Shown: positions 20,303 through 29,060 of the stretch, in pieces
Layout of the letters: each line of letters starts with the position of its first letter
Position numbering within the stretch: the stretch's first letter is position 1
NCBI RefSeq assembly: GCF_001263175.1
Contig: NZ_CP012332.1
Coordinates: 800,001 to 864,000 of the forward strand
Source of the DNA: Vulgatibacter incomptus
Lineage (GTDB): Bacteria; Myxococcota; Myxococcia; Myxococcales; Vulgatibacteraceae
Reading direction: 5' to 3'
DNA: 64,000 nt
Program-made: the position numbers and the translations under genes
The notes under the pieces: generated by a model
What the model was told of the DNA's origin: nothing
The model's input: only the letters and a program-made list of their open reading frames with translations
Database searches by the model: none

Positions 20303-22789
20303 ATGGCCGATTCCACCTCCGGGACCAAGCCTTCCGCCGCCGAGCTGGCGGGGCTCGAGCATTCATTCGCCGTCGACCCCACCTCCGACGCCTACCGTCC
20401 CCTGGCCGAGGCCTACCTCGCGATGGGCCGGTACATGGAGGCGATGGTCGTGGGGAGGGCCGGCGCGCGGGCGCATCCGACTTCGCCGGTTCCCAGGGTA
20501 ATCCTCTCCCGAGTCTACGGCGAGCAGGGCCGGGAGAAGCGCGCCCTCGAGGAGCTGGACGCGGCGCTCGAGGTCGGCGGGGAGGACGTTCCGACGCTCC
20601 GATATGGCGCCGAGCTCCGCTTCCATTGCGGCGATGCGGCAGGCGCTAGGAGCCTCCTCGAGAAGGCCCTCGCGCTGGCGCCGGCCGATGAGGCGGTCGC
20701 AGAGCTGGCCCGGAAGAACGGCGTGGAGCTGAAGCCGCCCACGCCCGCGGTGCAGACGCCGGTGGTGCAGACGCCGGTGGTGCAGACGCCGGCGATGCAG
20801 ACGCCGGTAGTACAGCCGGCGCCCGCCGCGCAGGCTCCGCTCGCGACGCAGGGCACGCCGGTGTTGCAGCCGGCCGCCGGCGTGCAGGCTCCCCAGGCGA
20901 TGCAGGGCGCGCCGGTGTTGCAGCCGGCCGCCGCCGTCCAGGCTCCCGCGACGCAGGGCGCGCCCGTGCTCCACCCGGCGCAGGGTGGGGCGCCCATCCC
21001 GGTCTTCCCGAACGCCAATGGCGGACAGCCGGCTTCGCAGCCCGCCGAGGCCACCAGCTATGCGGGCCGCGCTGCCGCTGCGCCGGCGACCGATCACGGC
21101 CGCACGCCCGCGACGAAGCCCGCCGCTAGGGCCGCCCTCGATCCGTCTGCGTGGGATACGGACGACGACGACGTCGCTCCGCGGCGGGGTTCCGGCCGCC
21201 AGTTCCTGACCCTCGTCGTCTCCGTGGCGCTGGTGATCGCCGGCCTCGGCGGCTGGCATTTCCTCACGAAGATGCGCGAGGCCCGCGAGCGGGAGATCGC
21301 CAAGCTCCTCGAGGAGACCAACGAGCAGCTCCGCAAGGACACCTACGCGTCCTACAAGGCCGCTTCGGCCTCCGCTGACCGGATCCTGGAGCTCGAGGGC
21401 AGCAACTACGTGGCCCACGCCTACCTCGCGTACATCAACGCGCTCCGCTGGGGCGAGCAGGGCGACGGCGACGACTTCAAGCGGCGCGCGAGCGAGGAGC
21501 TCGCCGCGGCGAAGAAGGCCGGAGAGTCCCACGGCCGGATCGTCGCCGCCGAGGCCTACATCAAGTTCTTCGACGGCGATCCCAAGGGCGCCGAGGAGGC
21601 GATCGGCAAGGTCCTGGAGTCGGGCCAGCGCTCGGGTCTGCTCTACACCACGCTGGGGACCATCCAGATGTGGGCCGGCGAGCTCGACAACGCCGCCGCC
21701 TCGCTGAAGCAGGCCCAGGCCGTCGAGCCGAACAGCGTGCGCGTCCTCGCCGCCCTCGGGCAGCTCAACCGCCGCCGCTCCATGGACACCGACGCCTGGA
21801 CGTTCTACGACTCGGCCCTCCGTATCGATCGCGATCACGCCGACTCGCTCCTGGGCAAGGCGCTCCTCGTCCTCGACGCCAACGAGATCGATCGTCCCAA
21901 GTCCGATCAGGAGAAGCTCCTCCGCGAGGCGGAGTCCCAGATCGACAAGGTCCTCCACCTTCCCGACGGCTCCATCTCCGCGCGGCAGCTCGCCCTGGCG
22001 AAGTTCGCGCGGGCCCAGCTCCTCTTCGCCCACGACCAGGCGGACGAGGCGGCGCGTTTGGAGCGCGAAGCCTTCACCCTCGACCCGGGCAACCCCGACA
22101 TCCGGCTGATGAAGGGACGTCGCCTGCTGCGCGAGAAGAACGTCGACGAGGCCGTGGCGGAGATCCGCCGCGCCATCGAGATCGAGCCCCGGCGCGCGAG
22201 CTTCTACGTGGATCTCTCCAGAGCGCTGCTCGCCAAGCCCGGCGGCGCCAAGGAGGCGGTGACCGCGCTGGAGAAGGCCCTCGCTACGTTCCCCGACAGC
22301 GGCCGCATCCACGTGCTGCTGGGCGACGCCAACCGCGCGGTCCCGTCGATCGACGCGGCGCGGAAGGCCTACGAGCGGGCCATCGAGGTCGAGAGCGGCA
22401 AGATGCCCGAGGCCCGCGCCAAGCTCGGCGCGATCTGGAGGGAGAAGAAGGAGTACGCCAAGGCCCGCGAGGAGCTCGAGAAGGCGCTCAAGGAGCTCGG
22501 CCTGGCGGCCACCGGCCCGACCCTCGCGCTGGCGCTCACCGAGCTCGGCCGCACCTACGACGAGGAGCCGAACCGCGACGTCCAGCAGGCCTTCGAGCGC
22601 TACGCGAAGGCCATCTCGGCCTCCGAGAGCTACGCGCCCCCGTACTTCCTGATCGGACGGATCTCCGCGGGTCAGCGCGATCGCGAGCAGCAGAAGCAGG
22701 CCATCGAGTCGCTGGAGAGCTACATCCGCCTCGCGCCCAAGGGCGAGTTCGCCGAAGAGGCGCGGTCGTTGCTCGCCCGGCTGCGGTAG
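20303..22789 (+). CDS. Large TPR protein with Val/Gln/Pro repeat linker and one membrane segment
   Basis: An 828-aa protein. N-terminal TPR-like helices (~10-145, AEAYLAMGRYMEAMVVGRAG) face a low-complexity linker (~148-275) built of two tandem repeats (VQTPV and a longer QAP..QGAPVLQPAA unit). One membrane segment follows (~307-327, FLTLVVSVALVIAGLGGWHF), then a C-terminal array of about ten TPR-type repeats (for example AAASLKQAQAVEPNSVRVLA and EAVAEIRRAIEIEPRRASFY). The N-terminal part is likely cytoplasmic and the long TPR array periplasmic, acting as a protein-binding scaffold. ATG 20303 is chosen; an upstream TTG at 20222 gives 27 extra residues without support. The partner is unknown. 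Confidence 0.82.
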   Translation: MADSTSGTKPSAAELAGLEHSFAVDPTSDAYRPLAEAYLAMGRYMEAMVVGRAGARAHPTSPVPRVILSRVYGEQGREKRALEELDAALEVGGEDVPTLRYGAELRFHCGDAAGARSLLEKALALAPADEAVAELARKNGVELKPPTPAVQTPVVQTPVVQTPAMQTPVVQPAPAAQAPLATQGTPVLQPAAGVQAPQAMQGAPVLQPAAAVQAPATQGAPVLHPAQGGAPIPVFPNANGGQPASQPAEATSYAGRAAAAPATDHGRTPATKPAARAALDPSAWDTDDDDVAPRRGSGRQFLTLVVSVALVIAGLGGWHFLTKMREAREREIAKLLEETNEQLRKDTYASYKAASASADRILELEGSNYVAHAYLAYINALRWGEQGDGDDFKRRASEELAAAKKAGESHGRIVAAEAYIKFFDGDPKGAEEAIGKVLESGQRSGLLYTTLGTIQMWAGELDNAAASLKQAQAVEPNSVRVLAALGQLNRRRSMDTDAWTFYDSALRIDRDHADSLLGKALLVLDANEIDRPKSDQEKLLREAESQIDKVLHLPDGSISARQLALAKFARAQLLFAHDQADEAARLEREAFTLDPGNPDIRLMKGRRLLREKNVDEAVAEIRRAIEIEPRRASFYVDLSRALLAKPGGAKEAVTALEKALATFPDSGRIHVLLGDANRAVPSIDAARKAYERAIEVESGKMPEARAKLGAIWREKKEYAKAREELEKALKELGLAATGPTLALALTELGRTYDEEPNRDVQQAFERYAKAISASESYAPPYFLIGRISAGQRDREQQKQAIESLESYIRLAPKGEFAEEARSLLARLR
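20750..20980. repeat. Tandem repeats inside the TPR gene (15-base and 54-base units)
   Basis: Four 15-base units (GTGCAGACGCCGGTG type) at 20750-20809 encode VQTPV/A. They are followed by units of 54 bases at 20831-20884 and 20885-20938 and a 42-base partial copy at 20939-20980, encoding QAP...QGAPVLQPAA. All are in frame, so copy-number change would alter linker length only. Confidence 0.85.
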
Positions 22790-22879
22790 CGCGCGGCTGC
22801 GGCTGCTGCTGCTGCATCTGCGGAGGGAGGAGGGCCGACCCTCCTCCCAACCGCGCCCCCATTCACTGCGTTCCGGCGG

Positions 22880-23179
22880 TTAGAAGACGTCGTCCTCGGG
22901 CTCGGCCTCGGCGTCGTCCTCGGCGTCTTCCTCGGCGCCCTCTTCTTCGCCGAAGGACTCCTCCTCTTCGTGCTCGTGTGCCTCCTCGCCCTCTTCGACC
23001 TTGGCGCGCTTTGGCGCAGGGGCGGGCTTGGCGGCCTTCGGCGTCGGGGGCGGAGCGGGCTTCGCGCGCGGGTCGGCGCCGCACTTGGGACACGCAGGGG
23101 AAGGCTTGTTCATGTCGTAGAACTTGGCGCCGCACTTCCAGCATTCGTGCCGGGTGCCGAGATCTTTCGCTGGGCTCAT
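22880..23179 (-). CDS. FYDLN-motif, acidic-tailed small protein (TIGR02300-like)
   Basis: A 99-aa protein. The N-terminus has two CxxC pairs around the name-giving motif: CWKCGAKFYDMNKPSPACPKCG (C13-C34 region, given here only as motif). A Pro/Lys/Ala linker follows, and the last 40 residues are almost entirely Glu and Asp, ending DDVF. This is the layout described for the FYDLN acid family (TIGR02300), whose function is unknown to me. The four cysteines likely bind zinc. It is divergent from the zinc-ribbon/GYF gene, with a good promoter in between. Confidence 0.85.
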   Translation of the reverse strand: MSPAKDLGTRHECWKCGAKFYDMNKPSPACPKCGADPRAKPAPPPTPKAAKPAPAPKRAKVEEGEEAHEHEEEESFGEEEGAEEDAEDDAEAEPEDDVF

Positions 23180-23222
23180 CAGGATTCCCTTGCCTCGCTG
23201 TGTTCGACGAAAGTGTCGGGGA

Positions 23223-23250
23223 ATTAGAATCCGCCATTCTGCGAAGTCAA
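23223..23250 (-). promoter_or_regulatory. Sigma-70-type promoter for the FYDLN-family gene
   Basis: On the minus strand TTGACT (23250-23245), a 16-base spacer and TCTAAT (23228-23223) match consensus at five of six bases each. The start codon is at 23179. Confidence 0.6.
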
Positions 23251-23300
23251 GCGCCTCGCGGTCCTCGCTCGAGCGGCGGATTGTTGTAGAGTCCCGCGCG

Positions 23301-24239
23301 ATGCGCTTCGCATGCGAGACCTGTCACTCCCGCTACGATCTGGCCGATGAGAAGGTGCTCGGGAAGCGGCTGAAGGTCCGCTGCAGGAAGTGCGGGGCCA
23401 CGATCAGCGTCCAGGGCGAGCGCGCCCCTGCTCTTGAAGTCGCTCCGACTGGACCTCTTTCGAGCCCTCCCGCCGAACCCGACGTCGCGCGTTCGATTGA
23501 CGCCGAACTTGCGCTCGACCCCGCGGAACCCGAGATCGCCCGTTCGATTGAGGCCGATCCTGGGATCGACCCCGCCGAACCCGACGACCCTTCCTCGAGG
23601 GACGCCGATCCTGCGACTGCGCCCGCCGAAGTCGAGGTCGCGCGCTCGGTCGACGACGGACCGGCGATCCTTTCGGCCAGGCCCGAGGTTCGGAAGGAGC
23701 CCGAAGTCGCCGAAGGCGGAGCGACGTCGCGGCAGGAAGCGCGGGAGAGCGGTGCATCGGCGCTCTTGGCGGTGCTCCGGCTTCGGCCCAAGGCCGGGTT
23801 CGAGTGGTTCGCCATGGTCGACGGCGAACAGCTCGGGCCGTGGTCGGATCGCGAGCTGCACGACGCCGTCGAGCGCGGCGACGTCGGCCCTCTCACCTTC
23901 GTCTGGCACGAGGGGATGCCGGATTGGGAGCGGTTCTCCGCCGTACGCCCGGATGCGTCGCCGTCGGACCATCATGAGGTGGAACCGGCTGTGGACGTGG
24001 CCGAGGAGGCGCCGTCCGATTCGACCGACGTTGAACCGGCGGAGGAATCGTCGTCCACGCCAAGTGATGCGGGTCTCGACTCCACGAGCCTGGACGCGCT
24101 CAACTTCGGCGATGAGGCCCTGGCTGCAGAACCTCCCGTCCCCGCACGCCGTGGCGCAATCGTCGTGGGCGTGAGCGCCGCGGTCCTCGTCGCCCTTCTC
24201 GTCGCGATGGCCTGGCTCGTGTTTGGCGGGGCGCCGTAG
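23301..24239 (+). CDS. Zinc-ribbon and GYF-like domain protein with C-terminal membrane anchor
   Basis: A 312-aa protein. The N-terminus (~1-36) is an MJ0042-type zinc ribbon: CETCHSRYDLADEKVLGKR with a second CRKCG pair, four Cys in all. A linker follows with four 17-residue imperfect repeats (PAEPxxARSI type, ~57-124). Then a GYF_2-like domain (~172-220, WFAMVDGEQLGPWSDRELHD with the GPW hallmark and WHEGMPDWERF). A second acidic linker leads to a single C-terminal membrane helix (~287-308, IVVGVSAAVLVALLVAMAWL). In Myxococcus the zinc-ribbon plus GYF pair is found at the cytoplasmic end of the gliding protein GltJ/AgmX, which contacts MglA; this protein lacks the rest of GltJ. Function is inferred only as protein interaction at the membrane. 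Confidence 0.8.
   Translation: MRFACETCHSRYDLADEKVLGKRLKVRCRKCGATISVQGERAPALEVAPTGPLSSPPAEPDVARSIDAELALDPAEPEIARSIEADPGIDPAEPDDPSSRDADPATAPAEVEVARSVDDGPAILSARPEVRKEPEVAEGGATSRQEARESGASALLAVLRLRPKAGFEWFAMVDGEQLGPWSDRELHDAVERGDVGPLTFVWHEGMPDWERFSAVRPDASPSDHHEVEPAVDVAEEAPSDSTDVEPAEESSSTPSDAGLDSTSLDALNFGDEALAAEPPVPARRGAIVVGVSAAVLVALLVAMAWLVFGGAP
23469..23672. repeat. 51-base repeat, four copies, in the zinc-ribbon/GYF gene
   Basis: Four consecutive in-frame units at 23469-23519, 23520-23570, 23571-23621 and 23622-23672, each starting CCCGCxGAA and encoding 17 residues beginning PAE. The first two are the closest pair; units three and four have diverged. Confidence 0.75.
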
Positions 24240-24283
24240 CGGCCCGCTCGAGCCTCCCGAAAGCCGCGAGGCAGGCCCCGGGA

Positions 24284-24514
24284 TCAGAGCTCGAAGTCGC
24301 CGTCGTCGCCGTCGATCAGCGCGTTCCGCTTCTCGGCGAGCCTCTGTCGCGCGACGGCGGTCTCCGCCTCGTCGCGCCCCAGTTGGAGAAGGATCCGGTC
24401 ACCTTCGGCGGTCTCGGCGGGAAGACAGCGAGCCGGCAGCGTGCAGACCCCGCCGTCATCCAGCTCGATTCGGGCGAGTCCTTCGTCGATGCTGTCGATG
24501 GTTCCTCGAATCAT
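24284..24514 (-). CDS. DUF3006-like small protein
   Basis: A 76-aa cytoplasmic protein beginning MIRGTIDSIDEGLARIELDD, then CTLPARCLPAETAEGDRILL and a charged helical end. This is the DUF3006 pattern (a short beta-rich start with 'I-D-R/S-x-E-x-x-A-x-L/I-E', then 'P-x-x-x-L-P-x-x-x-x-E-G-D'). DUF3006 genes often sit next to ComEC-like metallo-beta-lactamase genes, as here: its first 59 bases overlap the end of that gene on the same strand. GGAAGGCGG directly precedes the ATG. Biochemical role unknown. Confidence 0.78.
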   Translation of the reverse strand: MIRGTIDSIDEGLARIELDDGGVCTLPARCLPAETAEGDRILLQLGRDEAETAVARQRLAEKRNALIDGDDGDFEL

Positions 24515-25361
24515 CCGCCTTCCCCTGGGTCTCGATCCTCTCGACCCTCATCGTCTTTCCGTCGGTGGTCACCCGCAGGCTCCCGTCGCGATCGGTGCGC
24601 CAGATCTTCGCGCCGGCGCGCTCGAGCCTTTCGATCGCTGCCGGTGCCGGATGCCCGTAGTCGTTCCCTGCCCCGCAGGATACGATCGCGTCTCGCGGCC
24701 CGACCGCCCGAAGGAATTCGGCCGTGGACGAGTGCCGGCTCCCGTGATGCGCCACCTTGAGGAGATCCGCGCGCAGCGAGCTCCCGCTCTCGCGAAGGAG
24801 CCAGCGCTCCGTCTCCGGCTCCGCGTCCCCGGTGAGGAGCCATGCGATCTGCCCGAAGCGGATCGCGAGGACGATCGAGTTCGCGTTCACCGAACGCTTG
24901 CCCCCGAGGCGCGGCTCAGGCGGCGCCAGCACCTCCGCTACAGCGCCGCCTCCGAGGTCGATCTTCGTGCCCCGCCGGGCGATCCGAAGGGGGATCTTCC
25001 GGCGCAGCAGCTCGTCGAGGATCTGCTCGTAGGTCCGCGTGGGATGGTCCGTCCCCGGGTCGAGCACCAGGCGGGGCGGGGCGGCCGCTATCGCCGCGCG
25101 GACGCCCCCGACGTGATCGAGGTGGGGGTGGGTCATCACCAGGAGGTCGAGCGCGTCGATCCCGCGGTCGCGAAGCCTCTTCGCCATCCGCTCACCGGCT
25201 TCGGGAGGGCCGGCGTCGATTAGGACTCGCTTCCCCGTCGGGGAGGTGAGCAGCATCGCGTCACCCTGTCCCACGTCGAAGACCTCGAGCGTGAGGGGCG
25301 CCGCCCACGCCCACGAGGGAGCGAGGAGCAGGAGCAACGCGAACAGACGGAAAAAGCGCAT
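24456..25361 (-). CDS. Exported ComEC/Rec2-like metallo-beta-lactamase fold protein
   Basis: A 301-aa protein equal to the C-terminal hydrolase domain of ComEC on its own, preceded by a signal peptide (MRFFRLFALLLLLAPSWAWA-AP). Metal-binding motifs are intact: DVGQGDAMLL, TGKRVLIDAGP, THPHLDHVGGV (HxHxDH, ~98-103), LLTGDAEPE, LLKVAHHGS and the late GHP. Such domains are metal-dependent phosphodiesterases/nucleases; in competence ComEC is thought to degrade the non-transported DNA strand. The signal peptide puts this one in the periplasm or outside. The basic tail (QHRRRTRPNRAG) overlaps the DUF3006 gene. No competence channel gene is nearby. Confidence 0.87.
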   Translation of the reverse strand: MRFFRLFALLLLLAPSWAWAAPLTLEVFDVGQGDAMLLTSPTGKRVLIDAGPPEAGERMAKRLRDRGIDALDLLVMTHPHLDHVGGVRAAIAAAPPRLVLDPGTDHPTRTYEQILDELLRRKIPLRIARRGTKIDLGGGAVAEVLAPPEPRLGGKRSVNANSIVLAIRFGQIAWLLTGDAEPETERWLLRESGSSLRADLLKVAHHGSRHSSTAEFLRAVGPRDAIVSCGAGNDYGHPAPAAIERLERAGAKIWRTDRDGSLRVTTDGKTMRVERIETQGKADDSRNHRQHRRRTRPNRAG

Positions 25362-25533
25362 CGGCGCGCACGATAGCAGGCGCGCAGCTCATTGGCCCGG
25401 CGCATGGGCACCGCCCGCCGGTAGCGCCAACGAGAGGCATCCCTCGATCGCATTCGTGGCGCGGCGCTCGGCTCGATTGCGGCCCGATCCCGCACAGCAT
25501 ACGATGCGGGCCCATTCCGAACGGGGACCCTCC

Positions 25534-26208
25534 TTGACGCTTCCGCGCACGGCCCGCGAGCTCGCCGCTCTCATCGACCACACGATCCTGAAGCCCGACG
25601 CCACCGCCGCCGAGGTCGAGAGAACCTGCGAGGAAGCCCGCAGCCATGGCTTCGCGACGGTCTGCGTGAGCTCCTCCTGGATCCCCCTCGTGGCGGCGCG
25701 GCTGGAGGTGAGCGGCGTGCTGCCCATCGCCGTCGTCGGCTTCCCCTCCGGCGCCGCCGCAGCAGAGGCGAAGGCCTTCGAGGCGTCGTGGGCGGTGCGC
25801 CACGGCGCCCGGGAGATCGACACCGTGATCCACCTCGGCGCGCTCAAAGGGGGCGACGACGCGGCGGTCGTCCGCGACCTGGCCGCCGTCGTGGAGGCGG
25901 CGCGGCCGTGGCCGGTGAAGGCGATCCTCGAGTGCGCTGCCCTCGACCAGGAGCAGAAGGAGAGGGCGTGCCGGCTCGCGGTCGAGGCAGGGGTCGCGTT
26001 CGTCAAGACGTCGACCGGCTTCGGCCCCGGCGGCGCCACGGCGGACGACGTCGCGCTCCTTCGGCGCCTCGTCGGCGACGACGTCGGCGTCAAGGCCTCG
26101 GGCGGTATCCGGACCACGGAAGATGCGCTTCGGATGATCGCCGCCGGCGCGAACCGGATCGGCGCCTCGGCCTCGGTGGCGATTGTCGCGGGAATGTCGG
26201 CATCGTAG
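25534..26208 (+). CDS. deoC: Deoxyribose-phosphate aldolase
   Basis: Splits 2-deoxyribose 5-phosphate to glyceraldehyde 3-phosphate and acetaldehyde in deoxynucleoside breakdown. It is 224 aa from the TTG at 25534 (GGGGA six bases upstream); an ATG at 25504 would add ten residues. The class I aldolase barrel is clear: LIDHTILKPDATAAEVE, VVGFPSGAAAAEAKAFEA, EIDTVIHLGALKGGD, VKAILECAAL and the Schiff-base lysine in FVKTSTGFGPGGAT, then VKASGGIRT. It is first in the nucleoside salvage cluster, eight bases before the phosphorylase gene. Confidence 0.94.
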   Translation: MTLPRTARELAALIDHTILKPDATAAEVERTCEEARSHGFATVCVSSSWIPLVAARLEVSGVLPIAVVGFPSGAAAAEAKAFEASWAVRHGAREIDTVIHLGALKGGDDAAVVRDLAAVVEAARPWPVKAILECAALDQEQKERACRLAVEAGVAFVKTSTGFGPGGATADDVALLRRLVGDDVGVKASGGIRTTEDALRMIAAGANRIGASASVAIVAGMSAS

Positions 26209-26216
26209 GGAGGACC

Positions 26217-27517
<1,301 letters not shown>

Positions 27518-27521
<4 letters not shown>

Positions 27522-28357
27522 GCCCCATCCCAACGGACCATTTCGAACGCCTGGCGGCCGCAGCGGCCCTGATTCGCGAGCGGAGCGGCATGTCGCCGGA
27601 GGTGGGCGTGATCCTCGGCTCCGGCCTCGGCGGCTTCGGCGATCGTCTCGAGGCGGCGGTCACGATCCCCTATGGAGCGCTGCCCGGCTTTCCCGCCTCC
27701 TCCGTGCTCGGCCACCGGGGGCGCCTGCTGGTCGGCAAGCTCGGCGGAACCACCGTCGCCGCTCTCCAGGGCAGGGCCCACGGCTACGAGGGGTTCGAGC
27801 CGTGGCAGCTGGCCTTCCCGACGCGGGCGCTCTGCCTTGCCGGGATCCGCACGCTCGTGGTCACCAACGCTGCCGGCGGGATCCGCGCAGATCTCCGGCC
27901 CGGCGACCTGATGCGGATCTCGGATCACATCGACCTCTCCGGGACCAATCCGCTCGTGGGGCCCAATGACGATCGGCTCGGCACGCGCTTCCCCGATCTC
28001 TCGCGGGCCTACGATTCCGACCTCACCGCGAAGCTCTATGCCGCCGCGCGCGGCGCCGGCGTCGAGCTCAAGACCGGCGTCTACGCTTGCATGCGGGGCC
28101 CCAGCTACGAGACTCCGGCCGAGATCAAGATGCTGCGAACCTTGGGCGCCGACGCGGTGGGGATGAGCACCGTCCCCGAGGTGATCGCCGCCGTCCACAT
28201 GGGGGTGCGAATCGCGGGGATCTCCTGCATCACCAACTTCGCCGCCGGGGCCTCTCGCGAGCCCCTCCGCCACGACGAGGTCGCAGTCGTCGCCGCCAAG
28301 GCTGCGGATCGCTTCTCGGCGCTGCTGGAGGCCTTCCTCCCTGCCGCGGCGTCGTAG
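27518..28357 (+). CDS. punA: Purine-nucleoside phosphorylase (trimeric PNP type)
   Basis: Phosphorolysis of (deoxy)guanosine and inosine, 279 aa, the low-molecular-mass trimeric family. Motifs: VILGSGLGGFGDRLE (phosphate-binding), GRAHGYEGFEPWQLAFP with the HxYEG motif, TNAAGGIRADLRPGDLM, GPSYETPAEIKML and the base-site Asn in SCITNFAAG. The gene is translationally coupled to the upstream phosphorylase (ATGA overlap, 27518-27521). With deoC and cdd it makes a compact salvage operon feeding free bases and sugar phosphates. Confidence 0.95.
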
Positions 28358-28440
28358 GATCCCGCCTGCACTTCCGCCGAGTCGCGCGGTCGGCTTCAGA
28401 GCGTTGCGAAGCGCGGCGCCGCTTGCCATTGTTCGCGGCC

Positions 28441-28941
28441 ATGGCGACCAAGCGCTCCAGCTCGCGTGCCCCCCGAAAGGCCCCGGCCAAAGCCCCGGCC
28501 AAGGCCAAGGCCCCCACTCGAAGGCCCGTCCGCAACGCCGACCTGCGCCGGCTCCTCCTCGCCGCCCTCGCTGCACGGCAGCGCGCCTACGCTCCCTACT
28601 CGCGATACCAGGTGGGCGCCGCGGTCCTGGGCGACGACGGCAGGGTCTACGCCGGCTGCAACGTCGAGAACAGCTCCTACGGCGTCTGCCTCTGCGCCGA
28701 GCGAAACGCGGTGGGCCAGGCCATCGCCCGCGGCGCCCGCCGGATCCTCGCCGCCGCCGTGGTCACCTCGTCCACGCCACCCGCGCCTCCTTGCGGCATC
28801 TGCCTCCAGACCTTCGCCGAGCTCGCCGATAGCGACCTCCCGATCCTCCTCGCCAACCCTGGCGACGAAGAGCGCCGCCTCACCCTCGCCGAGCTCCTCC
28901 CCCACGGCTTCGGCCCAGCGGCGTTGAAGGCAGCCAGGTAG
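28441..28941 (+). CDS. cdd: Cytidine deaminase with Lys/Ala/Pro-rich N-terminal extension
   Basis: Deaminates cytidine and deoxycytidine to the uridine forms. The core (~36-160) is the tetrameric zinc CDA type: YAPYSRYQVGAAVL, AGCNVENSSYG, the CAERNA zinc/proton-shuttle motif (~82-87) and PPCGICLQ (two more zinc cysteines). Before the core is a ~34-residue extension (RKAPAKAPAKAKAPTRRP) that resembles histone H1-like tails and is not part of the enzyme family. ATG 28441 is the first plausible start; the tail could only be avoided with a start at or after residue 30, where none is good. It is the last gene of the salvage cluster, 83 bases after punA. Confidence 0.92.
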   Translation: MATKRSSSRAPRKAPAKAPAKAKAPTRRPVRNADLRRLLLAALAARQRAYAPYSRYQVGAAVLGDDGRVYAGCNVENSSYGVCLCAERNAVGQAIARGARRILAAAVVTSSTPPAPPCGICLQTFAELADSDLPILLANPGDEERRLTLAELLPHGFGPAALKAAR

Positions 28942-29060
28942 GCGGGCGACTGCCCGTGGCGGATGCCCGGGGCCCGCCGCGCCGATCGAGGAATTTTGGA
29001 TCTATCTCGCCGGGCCCGGAATGCTAGGAGACGTTCTCCGTTCCGTGGCTGAGATCGAAA

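Noticed and set aside
20750-20980. CRISPR-like repeats
   Set aside because: The repeats are contiguous, in frame and inside a TPR gene, with no spacers and no cas genes nearby.
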